DNA of 26,226 nt from T1Sed10-7 sp047921175 (GTDB lineage Bacteria; Actinomycetota; Nitriliruptoria; Nitriliruptorales; Nitriliruptoraceae): NCBI GenBank assembly GCA_047921175.1, contig JBLRWQ010000044.1, forward strand, positions 1 through 26,226. Reading direction: 5' to 3'. Positions 16,846-24,752 of the stretch are shown here, one piece after another. How positions within the stretch are numbered: the stretch's first letter is position 1; the number at the start of each line of letters is the position of its first letter. The notes under the pieces were generated by a model, which saw nothing but the letters and a program-made list of their open reading frames with translations, was not told the DNA's origin and did not search any database. Both the position numbers and the translations under genes were made by a program.

Positions 16846-18567
16846 TCACTCCAGGTACTGGGCCTCGATGGCCGTGCGGACGGCCGCGCGGAACCCCTCG
16901 GCGGCGAGCCGCGAGGTCCGCAGCTCGTGCTCCGCGTCGCTGACGACCTCGGCGAGGTCCTCGTCCTGGAGGACCTCGCGCAGCCAACGGGAGAGGTCGT
17001 GGCGACGCGCGTGGGCCTCCAGCGCGTCGATGCTGCAGACACCGAGGTGGCGGTGGAACTCGCGCAGGTTGCTCGCGACCCGCCCCTCCTCCACCTCGGT
17101 GAAGTAGAACCGCAGCGGTTCGGGGAGCTCGCCGTCGATGTACTTGTGCCAGTGTCGGACGTGGCCACTGCTGCGCTCGGCCACGGTGAAGGCACGGGGC
17201 GCGGCGTCACCCGAGCGATCGATCAGGACCGCGCGGCCGCGTTGGTCGCCGAGGAGCGCCGCGAGCCGGTCCTCGGAGCACCCGGCAGCGTTCGCGGCGT
17301 AGCGCTGCGACTCCACCCGCCCGTTGGTCCCGCCCGCGGAGATGACGAGGAACTCCCAGGCGCTGCGCACCACCTCGGGCAGGGCGTCCGGGAGGTAGGA
17401 GCTGCACCCGTAGCCGTGGTCGCCACCGGCCAGCTGGGCGGCCCAGCCGGGCTGCTGCGCGAGCAGCTCGTGGGCTTCGTCGAAGAAGAGCCAGTGCGGC
17501 AGCCCGGTCAGCGCACGCTGGGCGAGCAGCACCGGGGCGATCGCGTCGACGTACGCACGCTGGGCCTCCTCGCTCAACGTCGACAGATCCACGACCACGC
17601 TGCCGAACCGGTGCCGGAGCAGGTCGGCGAGCTGGGTCGGGGGCGGCAGCGGGTCGCGACCACCGACGCCGAGGATCCCGCGACGCTCCGTCAGCGGGCG
17701 GTGATCGCCCTCGCGGTCCAGCACCAGCACGCTGTAGTCCAGGCGGACGAGCTGCTCCACCAGCGATCCGGTCAGGTACGACTTCCCCGAGCAGCTGCCA
17801 CCGACCAGCAGGAGGTTGACCTGTGAGGCCGGGAGCTGGACCTCGTTGCCCGCATCGTCGTACCCGAGCGTCAGCACCCGCTTGGTCGGCGCGATCCAGC
17901 GCTCGCCGGACAGCAACGGCCCGCGCAGCAGCTCGGCCACCCCGTCCCCGTCCTCGGCGTCCAGCACGACATCCGCCCGGCGCTTGAGCGCCTCGACGGC
18001 GTTGCCGACCGCGACCCCCAGCTCGCACACCTCGAGCAGGTGGTGATCGTTCTCCGCGTCACCGACCGCGACCGTGCTGTGGCGCGAGATCCCGAGGTTC
18101 CCGAGCGCGTGGACGAGCCCGGTCCCCTTGGTCACGCCGTTGGGCAGCACCATGAGCGCCGCACGGTTGTGGACCAGCTGACAGCCCAGCTGCAACCGGA
18201 CGATCTCCTCGACCACCGCCTGGGCGTCCTGGCTGTCGCAGGCCAGCAGGACACGGCCCTGCCGGACGGAGAGGTCCCGGTGCGCCAGACGCTGGCCGAG
18301 CGCGGGGTCGACGGGCGGCGCCAGGTCCTGCACACCGTCGTCATCGGCCAGCACCGCCCCGTTCTCGGCCACGATCGCGTCGAACTCCTCGTCGACCTCG
18401 GGGAACACCGCCCGGAGCTCCGACAGGATCCGTCCGGTGACCAGCACCACGACCCTGCCCCGTTCGCGCTGCTCCCGGATCGCTGCGAGCACCTCCGGCG
18501 TCGGGCGGTCCGAGCGGGTCAAGGTGCCGTCGTAGTCGACGGCGATCGCCTGGAAGCCGGCAGCCAT
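16846..18567 (-). CDS. HAD-family phosphatase fused to a P-loop (HerA/FtsK-like) ATPase
   Basis: ATG 18567 gives 573 aa; the open frame extends further but without coding character. The N-terminal ~205 residues are a HAD hydrolase of the Cof/sugar-phosphatase kind: DYDGT at 11-15 (nucleophile Asp11, acid Asp13), VTGR at 43-46, Lys147 and GDAEND at 169-174, so all four motifs are intact. The second half is an ATPase: Walker A GGSCSGKS at 256-263 and Walker B LFFDEAHELL at 360-369, resembling the DUF87/HerA-type core, with DREGDH at 284-289 between them. A HAD phosphatase joined to a DNA-pump-like ATPase in one chain is unusual; substrate and role are unknown. No partner such as NurA is beside it. 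It is on the opposite strand from the RiPP operon and probably unrelated to it. Confidence 0.85.
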   Translation of the reverse strand: MAAGFQAIAVDYDGTLTRSDRPTPEVLAAIREQRERGRVVVLVTGRILSELRAVFPEVDEEFDAIVAENGAVLADDDGVQDLAPPVDPALGQRLAHRDLSVRQGRVLLACDSQDAQAVVEEIVRLQLGCQLVHNRAALMVLPNGVTKGTGLVHALGNLGISRHSTVAVGDAENDHHLLEVCELGVAVGNAVEALKRRADVVLDAEDGDGVAELLRGPLLSGERWIAPTKRVLTLGYDDAGNEVQLPASQVNLLLVGGSCSGKSYLTGSLVEQLVRLDYSVLVLDREGDHRPLTERRGILGVGGRDPLPPPTQLADLLRHRFGSVVVDLSTLSEEAQRAYVDAIAPVLLAQRALTGLPHWLFFDEAHELLAQQPGWAAQLAGGDHGYGCSSYLPDALPEVVRSAWEFLVISAGGTNGRVESQRYAANAAGCSEDRLAALLGDQRGRAVLIDRSGDAAPRAFTVAERSSGHVRHWHKYIDGELPEPLRFYFTEVEEGRVASNLREFHRHLGVCSIDALEAHARRHDLSRWLREVLQDEDLAEVVSDAEHELRTSRLAAEGFRAAVRTAIEAQYLE

Positions 18568-18894
18568 GGCAGGGAGGCCTTCCCGGGGCTGCTCACCGTA
18601 ACGAGGTGGGCGGACGACGGCTAGAGCCGGCCGGCATCGCGACGGCCCCCCGGGCCCCGCTTGGCTCGACCGGGCCCGTCGGTAGGCTGCCGGGGTCCAT
18701 CCGGCCCGGTGGTCGACACCGGCCGTGGATGTCCGGCGGGCAGGTCCCGCGCCCCACCTCGGGGAGGGCACAGCCCCCGAGCAGCTCGGTTCCAGGGCGG
18801 CACGAACGCCTGGCTCCACAACCGGGCCGGACCCCGGCATCGTGCGCACCAGCGTCGATGCCGGGGTCCGGCGGTGGGGGTCAGGCGGCGGGGG
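18568..18894. other. 327-base gap: minus-strand promoter region, plus-strand promoter-like sequence, two hairpins
   Basis: No convincing gene. On the minus strand, TACGGT (18595-18600) is a possible -10 for the HAD-ATPase gene, with only a poor -35. On the plus strand, TTGGCT (18661-18666), 16 bases, then TAGGCT (18683-18688) is a fair housekeeping-type promoter, but no plus-strand gene follows for 1.6 kb. A 7-bp stem, CTCGGGG 18758-18764 with CCCCGAG 18775-18781, and the long inverted repeat at 18827-18871 lie beyond it. A short untranslated RNA of about 180 bases is therefore conceivable but not supported by any known RNA family that I can see. Confidence 0.3.
18827..18871. terminator. Perfect 16-bp inverted repeat downstream of gldA
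   Basis: CCGGACCCCGGCATCG (18827-18842) and its exact complement at 18856-18871 flank a 13-base loop. It begins 23 bases beyond the stop of the minus-strand glycerol dehydrogenase gene, so it is most simply that gene's terminator. No T-tract follows, as is common in very GC-rich actinobacteria. It could also stop transcription from the plus strand. Confidence 0.6.
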
Positions 18895-20037
18895 TCAGAC
18901 CGCTGGGGTCGGCAGCGGGATCGTGGCCCGCGCCCGCCGCTCCCGGGCGTACGCGTCGGCGGCGAGCATCGCGTCGACGACCATCGTCGGGTGCACCGGG
19001 AAGGGCTCGTTGTGGATCGTCTCCCCGGGGGCACAGGCGGCCTCCGCGACGCGCTGCAGGTCCGCACGGTCGACGCCGTCCAGCCCGACGTCGGCCAGCG
19101 TGATCGGGAGGCCGACGGCGAGGCAGAAGTCGTAGACCCGGTCGATGAGGTCGTTCGGGCGGTCCTCCATGACCAGCATCGAGGCCAACCCGAACGAGAC
19201 CTTCTCGCCGTGCTGGTAGTCGTGGGTCGCGTGGAGCACGGTCAACCCGTTGTGGATGGCGTGGGCTGCCGCGAGGCCACCGGACTCGAAGCCGAGCCCC
19301 GACAGCAGGGTGTTGGCCTCGACCACGGCCTCGACGGCGTAGCTGACCGCGTCGGCCTCCACCGCCCGGCGGGCCGCCACGCCGTACTCGAGCAGCGTGT
19401 CGTAGCTCAGACGGGCCAGCGTCAGGGCGGAACGCGTCGGCGCGCCGCCGGACATCGCCTGGGCGCGGGTCAGCGACGACGACTCCGCCTCGAACCAGGT
19501 GGCCAGCGCATCCCCGATCCCGGCGACCAGGAACCGGACCGGCGCCTTGGCGACCACCTCGGTGTCCACCAGCACGACGTCCGGGTTGCGCTCGAAGAAG
19601 CGGTACTCGAGGAAGGCGCCCTCGTCGCTGTAGACCACCGACAGCGCGCTGGTCGGTGCGTCCGTGGAGGCCAGGGTCGGCACGATCACCAGCCGGGTCC
19701 CCGCGGGGTGCGCGACCGCCTTGGCGGTGTCGATGGTCTTCCCACCACCGATGCCGACGACCGCATCGGCGTCGACCGCACGGACCCGGTCGCTGATCCG
19801 GTCGATCTCCGCCGGCGAGGTCTCGCCGCCGAAGGACTCGGTCACCGCGCCCTCGATGCCGGTGATGCGGTCACCGAGGATGTCCGCGGCGACCGGATCC
19901 ACGAGCAGCAGGGGGCGCTGCAGGTCCAGGCGCTGCAGCCAGGCCGGGAGATCGTCGATGGCACCGACGCCCTGGATGTAGCGCCCTGGCGCGGCGAAGA
20001 CCGCGCTGGTCGGACGGGTTGCTGCGACCTCGGACAT
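18895..20037 (-). CDS. gldA: Glycerol dehydrogenase-like iron/zinc-containing alcohol dehydrogenase
   Basis: A 380-aa enzyme of the group III polyol dehydrogenase family, which oxidises glycerol to dihydroxyacetone with NAD+. ATG 20037 has GAGGAG (20045-20050 on the complement) 7 bases upstream. NAD-binding GIGGGKTIDTAK at 95-106 is complete. Metal ligands fit the GldA pattern: Asp176 (AGIGDALATWFEA), His259 in AAAHAIHNGL and His276 in HDYQHGEKVSFG. The length is normal for the family. It stands alone on the minus strand with its own terminator. Some relatives use other polyols or phosphorylated substrates such as glycerol-1-phosphate, so the substrate is not certain. Confidence 0.9.
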   Translation of the reverse strand: MSEVAATRPTSAVFAAPGRYIQGVGAIDDLPAWLQRLDLQRPLLLVDPVAADILGDRITGIEGAVTESFGGETSPAEIDRISDRVRAVDADAVVGIGGGKTIDTAKAVAHPAGTRLVIVPTLASTDAPTSALSVVYSDEGAFLEYRFFERNPDVVLVDTEVVAKAPVRFLVAGIGDALATWFEAESSSLTRAQAMSGGAPTRSALTLARLSYDTLLEYGVAARRAVEADAVSYAVEAVVEANTLLSGLGFESGGLAAAHAIHNGLTVLHATHDYQHGEKVSFGLASMLVMEDRPNDLIDRVYDFCLAVGLPITLADVGLDGVDRADLQRVAEAACAPGETIHNEPFPVHPTMVVDAMLAADAYARERRARATIPLPTPAV

Positions 20038-20313
20038 GATGGAACTCCTCGTCGATCGGTTCGGGAGCGGGAGCGGACGCGGAGGACCAGGGGCCCGATC
20101 CCGCGACCATCCCGACCCTGCCCGTCCCCGCCAGCGGCGTCTAGGGACCTTCGGGCAGCCGGTCGGGTGGTAGCGCCTCCGCCGGGGGCACGGCGCCGCA
20201 CCGCGGATGGGATCATCGCGTCGTGCGTGACCGGTAGCCTCCCCGCGCCCCCGCAGGCAGCGCAACCTGTCGCCAGGGAGAAGCGTCCACCTGGTACCTG
20301 CCGCGGAGGTCCC

Positions 20314-20386
20314 GCCCCCGTAGCTCAGTGGATAGAGCGTCGGTTTCCTAAACCGTGCGTCGCAGGTTCGATTCCTGCCGGGGGCG
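20314..20386 (+). tRNA. tRNA-Arg (anticodon CCU)
   Basis: A 73-base cloverleaf. The acceptor GCCCCCG (20314-20320) pairs with CGGGGGC (20379-20385), followed by discriminator G. The D-arm region is TAGCTCAGTGGATAGAGC. The anticodon loop TTCCTAA gives anticodon CCT, reading AGG. The T-arm is GCAGG-TTCGATT-CCTGC. CCA is not encoded, as is usual in many actinobacteria. tRNA genes are common integration sites, but no integrase or repeated attachment sequence is seen nearby. Confidence 0.95.
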
Positions 20387-20412
20387 CCGCACCACCGCCG
20401 GGGAGAGCGACG

Positions 20413-20838
20413 ATGCGACCGATGACCGACGCCGAGCGGCGCGCGTTCCTGGCCGCCGGGGCACCGACCGCAGCGCTCGCGACCACCCGGGAGGACGGCC
20501 GCCCCCACGTCGCCCCGATCTGGTTCCTGCCCGACGGGGACGACGTGGTCTTCACGACCTGGCACGCCAGCGTCAAGGGCCGCAACCTGGCCCGCGACCC
20601 GCGCGCCGCCATCAGCGTCGACGATCCGGCGTTCCCGTTCGCCTTCGTCGTCCTCGAGGGCACCTGCACCCTGACCGACGACCTGGAGGACCTGCGCACC
20701 TGGGCGACCCGGATCGCCGCTCGCTACGTTCCCGAGGGACGTGCGGAGGAGTTCGGGACGCGCAACGCCGTGACCGGCGAGCTGCTCGTCCGGTTCACGC
20801 CGGATCGCTGCAGCACCGGCCAGGGTGTCGCGGACTGA
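20413..20838 (+). CDS. PPOX-family (split-barrel flavin/F420-binding) oxidoreductase
   Basis: A 141-aa protein starting 26 bases after the tRNA; GGGGAGAG (20399-20406) precedes ATG 20413. It shows the split-barrel pattern of pyridoxamine-5'-phosphate-oxidase-like proteins: ALATTREDGRPHVAPIWF, VVFTTW, a KGRNLARDPRAAISVDDP stretch and FVVLEGTCTL. Many actinobacterial members of this length bind F420 rather than FMN. The substrate is not predictable. It is probably a separate transcription unit from the sugar genes. Confidence 0.85.
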   Translation: MRPMTDAERRAFLAAGAPTAALATTREDGRPHVAPIWFLPDGDDVVFTTWHASVKGRNLARDPRAAISVDDPAFPFAFVVLEGTCTLTDDLEDLRTWATRIAARYVPEGRAEEFGTRNAVTGELLVRFTPDRCSTGQGVAD

Positions 20839-20989
20839 CCCTCGCCGGCCGCACCGAGGCCCCCGACGCGCCCAGCAGACCGCACCGCGGCGGCCCGCCA
20901 CGGCCCACCTCGGAACAGCCACCGCATCGCCGGCGTTGCCACCCCCTACGAGACCCCACCTCCACACACCGTCCACCGCGAGGTTGCCC

Positions 20990-21466
20990 GTGCGCACCTG
21001 GTCCCATCGCCGCTGGCTCGCCGCTGCTGCCGGCACCGCCGGCGCCGGCCTGCTGCTCGGCCTGCCCACGGCCATCATCCCGAACCCGATCTTCGGGCGG
21101 CAGATCGAGGCCCCGGCCTGGAGCTACCTCGCCTTCGCGGTCACCGCGGTGCTGAGCGGCCTGCTGCTCGCCACCTACGTCCGTGAGCCCGTCGCGGTCA
21201 CCGCGGGAGCCCCGACCGACGAGCCGCAGGTCAGCGACGAGGACGCCAAGCGCTTCACGGTCGGCGGCCTGCTGGCCTTCTTCGCGATCGGCTGCCCGAC
21301 CTGCAACAAGCTGGTCCTGCTCGCGCTCGGCACCAGCGGTGCGATCACCTGGTTCGAGCCGGTCCAGCCCCTGCTGGCGCTGGCCGGCATCGGGGTGCTC
21401 GTCTGGGCGCTGCGCCGGCGGCTACAGAACGAGGTCGCCTGCGCCGTGCCGTCCAACCGTCGATGA
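20990..21466 (+). CDS. Small membrane protein with a CPTC motif
   Basis: GTG 20990 gives 158 aa; an in-frame extension upstream to GTG 20825 is Pro/Arg/Thr-rich and overlaps the previous gene, so it is less likely. Three or four hydrophobic segments are visible: near the N-terminus (LAAAAGTAGAGLLLGLP), at about 45-65 (YLAFAVTAVLSGLLLATYV), and two near the end around GCPTCNKLVLLALG and LLALAGIGVLVWAL. The CPTC pair lies at the edge of a membrane helix in a GCP-CNKL context, suggesting thiol redox or metal handling, but I cannot assign a function. The stop overlaps the epimerase start (ATGA), so they are co-translated. Confidence 0.7.
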   Translation: MRTWSHRRWLAAAAGTAGAGLLLGLPTAIIPNPIFGRQIEAPAWSYLAFAVTAVLSGLLLATYVREPVAVTAGAPTDEPQVSDEDAKRFTVGGLLAFFAIGCPTCNKLVLLALGTSGAITWFEPVQPLLALAGIGVLVWALRRRLQNEVACAVPSNRR

Positions 21467-22299
21467 CCGGCACCGTCCACCTCGAGGCCGGGCCCGCCCA
21501 CCTCGAGGTGGATCCGGCGGACGGGGGCCGGCTGACCTCGCTGGTCGTCCACGGGCACGAGCTGCTGGTGACCGGCACGGGCGGCGGCATCGGCTACGGG
21601 AGCTTCGTGATGGCGCCCTGGGCCGGGCGGCTGCGTGACGGCCGGGTCAGCGCCGACCGGCGGACGCTGCAGCTGCGGCGCGAGCCCGACGACGGCCACG
21701 CCCTGCACGGCCTGGTCCACAGTCGCCCGTGGACGCTCGTCGGCGCGGACGAGCACGAAGCCCGTCTCGAGCTCCACCTGGCGGCCGCAACCGCCGCCCG
21801 GGCCGACCCGTCGGTCGGCGCCGACGGCTGGTTCACCGACCTCCACCTCGTCCAGGACCTCCTGCTGCTCCCCGACCGCCTGGAGCTGCGCTTGCGGGTG
21901 ACGCCTGCTGCGGTCACTCCGGTCACGATCGGCTGGCATCCGTGGTTCCGACGCCACCTCGATGACGCCGAGGTGGCGCTCGAGGTCCCGGCGACCCACA
22001 TCCTGCGCAAGGACCGGGTCGGGATCACGACCAACGAGGCCGCACCGGTTCCCGCGCCGCCCTGGAACGAGACCTTCACCGGACTGACCGGCCCGGTGCG
22101 GTTGCGGTGGGGGGATCGGCTCGAGCTGGAGATCGCCTCCAGCGCACCGGTCGTGGTGGTGTTCAGCGGACGGACCTACGGCATCTGCGTCGAGCCGCAG
22201 TCGGGCCCACCGGACGAGCCGAACCTCGCCGAGCGCCGGCTCGTCCGACCCGACCGGCCGCTCAACCTCGCGTCGACGTGGCGGTGGCGGACCGCCTGA
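21463..22299 (+). CDS. Aldose 1-epimerase-like protein (GalM family)
   Basis: A 278-aa galactose-mutarotase-like protein that would interconvert alpha and beta anomers of aldoses. Motifs: MAPWAGRLRDGR, the HALHGLVHSRPW segment with the conserved His, IGWHPWFRRHL with the second His, and CVEPQSGPPDEPN carrying the probable catalytic Glu. The length is normal for the short YihR/aldose-epimerase branch. It overlaps the upstream membrane protein gene by 4 bases and precedes a DeoR regulator and two galactosidases, which supports a role in galactoside breakdown. Confidence 0.9.
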   Translation: MTGTVHLEAGPAHLEVDPADGGRLTSLVVHGHELLVTGTGGGIGYGSFVMAPWAGRLRDGRVSADRRTLQLRREPDDGHALHGLVHSRPWTLVGADEHEARLELHLAAATAARADPSVGADGWFTDLHLVQDLLLLPDRLELRLRVTPAAVTPVTIGWHPWFRRHLDDAEVALEVPATHILRKDRVGITTNEAAPVPAPPWNETFTGLTGPVRLRWGDRLELEIASSAPVVVVFSGRTYGICVEPQSGPPDEPNLAERRLVRPDRPLNLASTWRWRTA

Positions 22300-22334
22300 C
22301 GCCATCCGGGTCGCGCCGATCGGGCAGCGGTGAC

Positions 22335-22379
22335 TACCGTAAGCGGAACGCAAGGTTCGGCAGGACTTCGCAACCCTTG
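22335..22379 (+). promoter_or_regulatory. Possible promoter/operator of the galactoside genes
   Basis: The 131-base gap before the DeoR gene holds TACCGT (22335-22340), a -10-like hexamer without a clear -35, and an imperfect inverted repeat: CAAGGTT (22351-22357) against AACCCTTG (22372-22379), one base bulged, 14-base loop. A DeoR-family regulator binding its own upstream repeat would be usual. This is inference from position and symmetry only. Confidence 0.3.
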
Positions 22380-22430
22380 TGTGGTCCAGGTCGGGGGCCC
22401 GACGGTGTCGCCGTACGACAGGAACGCACC

Positions 22431-23261
22431 ATGAGCGATGAGGCTGCCAGCTCCCTGCCCGCTCGGATCCGACGGGACCGCATGCTCGCCCTGCTCCGGC
22501 AGCAGGAGTTCGTGCGCGTCAGCGAGCTCGCGGACCACTTCGACGTGTCCGAGGTCACCATCCGGGGCGACCTCGATGCCCTGCACGACCGGGGCCAGCT
22601 CCGACGGGTCCGCGGCGGCGCCGTCCCGCGGGCGGTCCCGCCGACCGAACGACGCTTCGAGGAGGCCGAGATCGCGGCCGCCGCGCAGAAGCGGGCCATC
22701 GCCCACCTCGCCGCCTCGACGGTGCAGCCGGGCGACACCATCGTGCTGGATGTCGGCACGACGACCACCGCGCTCGCCCAGGCCCTGGCAGCGCGGACGG
22801 AGCTGGAGGACGTGACGATCTTCACCTCCTCGCTGACGATCGCGCTCGCGCTGGAGGTCGCCGAGCCCCGGCTGACCGTGGTGGTGACCGGCGGCACCCT
22901 GCGCAAGAAGCAGCACTCGCTGGTCGAGCCGCTGGCCGGGCTCGTGCTCGGCACGATCAACGCCGCGACCGCCTTCATCGGCTGCAACGGCATCGATGTG
23001 GAGCGCGGGGTGACCAACGTCAACCTGCCGGAGACCGAGATCAAGCGCCTCATCCTGAAGGCCTCCCAGCGCCGCGTGGTCTGCGCGGACAGCACGAAGC
23101 TCGGGCAGGTCGCCCTCGCCCACGTGTGCGACCTCGACGACATCGACACCCTCATCACCGACGACCGGGCCGACCCGGAGCTCGTGGCCGCGCTGCACGA
23201 CACCGGGCTCGAGGTGGTGCTCGCCACGGTCCCCGACACCAACGCGCCGGAGCCACGATGA
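22431..23261 (+). CDS. DeoR/GlpR-family transcriptional regulator of sugar use
   Basis: A 276-aa regulator; AGGA (22420-22423) lies 7 bases before ATG. The N-terminal winged helix-turn-helix spans about 14-65 (RMLALL, VRVSELADHFDVSEVTIRGDLDAL, GQLRRVRGGAV), the DeoR signature. The C-terminal DeoRC sensor domain includes DVGTTTTALA, an FTSSL segment, VVTGGTLR, FIGCNGID and CADSTKLG, which bind a phosphorylated sugar effector in known members. It is usually a repressor. The stop overlaps the GH36 start (ATGA), so it very likely controls the galactosidase genes behind it. Confidence 0.93.
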   Translation: MSDEAASSLPARIRRDRMLALLRQQEFVRVSELADHFDVSEVTIRGDLDALHDRGQLRRVRGGAVPRAVPPTERRFEEAEIAAAAQKRAIAHLAASTVQPGDTIVLDVGTTTTALAQALAARTELEDVTIFTSSLTIALALEVAEPRLTVVVTGGTLRKKQHSLVEPLAGLVLGTINAATAFIGCNGIDVERGVTNVNLPETEIKRLILKASQRRVVCADSTKLGQVALAHVCDLDDIDTLITDDRADPELVAALHDTGLEVVLATVPDTNAPEPR

Positions 23262-24655
23262 CCACCTGGAGCACCGTCGCCGAGCTCCCGGTCGATCCCG
23301 CGACCGGACTCGTCTACGAACATGGGTGGCAGTCGTGGAGCCCCGCCGGCGCCTACCGGATCACCGCCACCAGCCCGCGGCCGCAACGTGAGCGCTGGCA
23401 GACCATGGCGTTCCGGCCCGAGCAGCCCGCCCCGGCCACCGGCTTCCAGGCCGAGGGCCTGCTCGCGGTCCAACCCGCCGCCGACGCGCCGGTGACCGTG
23501 CTCGCGAGCCCCGACCCGCGGGTCGAGGTGGCGTCCATCCGGCTCGAGCTCCGCGGCGACGTCGCGGTCGTCACCGCTGACGGCGAGGTGGCGGTCACCG
23601 AGCACGGGCCCGACCTCGTGGCGGCGCTCGAGGCGCACGCCGAGGCGCTCGCGGGCCACCTCGACGTCCCCGCCGGCGGGACCACCCGGACCCTCGGCAC
23701 CGGTTGGTGCTCGTGGTACGGCTACTACCACGACGTGACGGAGCGGATCGTCCTCGATGAGCTCGCGCTGATCGACCGGCACGGCCTCCACGTCGACACC
23801 GTCCAGCTCGATGACGGGTACCAGACCGGCATCGGCGACTGGTTGGATCGTCGCACCGACGCCTTCCCGCGTCCCCTCGGGGAGCTGGCCGCACGCATCG
23901 CCGACACCGGGCGGACCGCCGGGATCTGGACCGCGCCGTTCCTGGTGGGCGCGGACAGCCAGCTGGCCCGGGACCACCCGGACTGGCTGGTCGACGGCGC
24001 GCTGGCGTCCGACGAGCACTGGGGCCAGCCCATCCGGGTGCTCGACGTGACCCACCCCGACGCCGCCGAGCACCTCACCGAGGTGCTGGCCACCCTGACC
24101 GCGTGGGGGTTCACCTACCACAAGGTCGACTTCCTGTACGGCGGCGCGATGCCGGGCCGCCGCCACGCGGACGTCACCGCGGTGGAGGCGTACGGGATCG
24201 GGATGCAGCTGCTCCGCGACGCGATCGGCGACGACGCGGTGCTGCTCGGCTGCGGGGCGCCGCTGCTGCCCTCGATCGGGCTGGTCGACGCCATGCGCAT
24301 CTCCCCCGACATCGACCCGAGCTTCGCGCCACCGCTGGGCGACGTCAGCCAGCCGTCGGGCCAGGGCGCGGTGCTGATGGGCCGGGCCCGCGCCTACCAG
24401 CACGGGCGGTGGTGGGTCAACGACCCGGACTGCATCACGGTCCGGCCGGCGATCGAGCGTCGGGAGCTGTGGGCCGGCGAGCTGGCCGCCCACGGCGGTC
24501 TGGCCGTCTCGGGCGACCCGATCGGTGCGCTGGACGCCGACGGGCTGGCCTGGACCCGCGAGCTCCTGCAGCCGCCCGCGGTGCGCGCGGCCCGGTGGCA
24601 GCCCGATCCCGACGACACGCTCGGCGGCGGCTTCGTCGGCGCGGCTCTACGGTGA
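23258..24655 (+). CDS. Alpha-galactosidase-like glycoside hydrolase (GH36)
   Basis: A 465-aa enzyme of the GH36/melibiase clan, hydrolysing terminal alpha-galactosides. HGWQSWSPAG near the N-terminus, GWCSWYGYY, VQLDDGYQTGIGDWL and the expected nucleophile Asp291 (HKVDFLYGG) are present; Asp351 in RISPDI is the likely acid/base. It is shorter than the ~700-aa classical GH36 enzymes, mainly because the N-terminal beta-sandwich is reduced. No signal peptide is seen, so it is cytoplasmic and would need a transporter, none of which lies in this window. It is coupled to the DeoR gene by an ATGA overlap. Confidence 0.9.
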   Translation: MTTWSTVAELPVDPATGLVYEHGWQSWSPAGAYRITATSPRPQRERWQTMAFRPEQPAPATGFQAEGLLAVQPAADAPVTVLASPDPRVEVASIRLELRGDVAVVTADGEVAVTEHGPDLVAALEAHAEALAGHLDVPAGGTTRTLGTGWCSWYGYYHDVTERIVLDELALIDRHGLHVDTVQLDDGYQTGIGDWLDRRTDAFPRPLGELAARIADTGRTAGIWTAPFLVGADSQLARDHPDWLVDGALASDEHWGQPIRVLDVTHPDAAEHLTEVLATLTAWGFTYHKVDFLYGGAMPGRRHADVTAVEAYGIGMQLLRDAIGDDAVLLGCGAPLLPSIGLVDAMRISPDIDPSFAPPLGDVSQPSGQGAVLMGRARAYQHGRWWVNDPDCITVRPAIERRELWAGELAAHGGLAVSGDPIGALDADGLAWTRELLQPPAVRAARWQPDPDDTLGGGFVGAALR

Positions 24656-24689
24656 GCACCGGCCGGGCACCCGCCCCTGCCGCTGACGA

Positions 24690-24715
24690 CCACCTCGGTG
24701 CTGGTGCTGAGGTGG
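24690..24715 (+). repeat. Inverted repeat between the two glycosidase genes
   Basis: CCACCTC (24690-24696) and GAGGTGG (24709-24715) form a perfect 7-bp stem with a 12-base loop in the 97-base gap between GH36 and GH42. It could be an attenuator or an operator. No T-run follows. Confidence 0.35.
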
Positions 24716-24752
24716 CGGTCGGTCCCTGCAGCGCGAACGAGGAGCGCGGTTG

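Noticed and set aside
20314..20386. tRNA as an integration site of a genomic island carrying the RiPP cluster
   Set aside because: No integrase and no second copy of the tRNA 3' end seen in the window, and intervening genes look like ordinary core genes.
18661..20838. 725-codon plus-strand open frame running through the gldA antisense and the tRNA gene
   Set aside because: Only the last 141 codons (from 20413) encode a recognisable PPOX protein with its own ribosome site; the rest overlaps a tRNA and a well-supported minus-strand gene.
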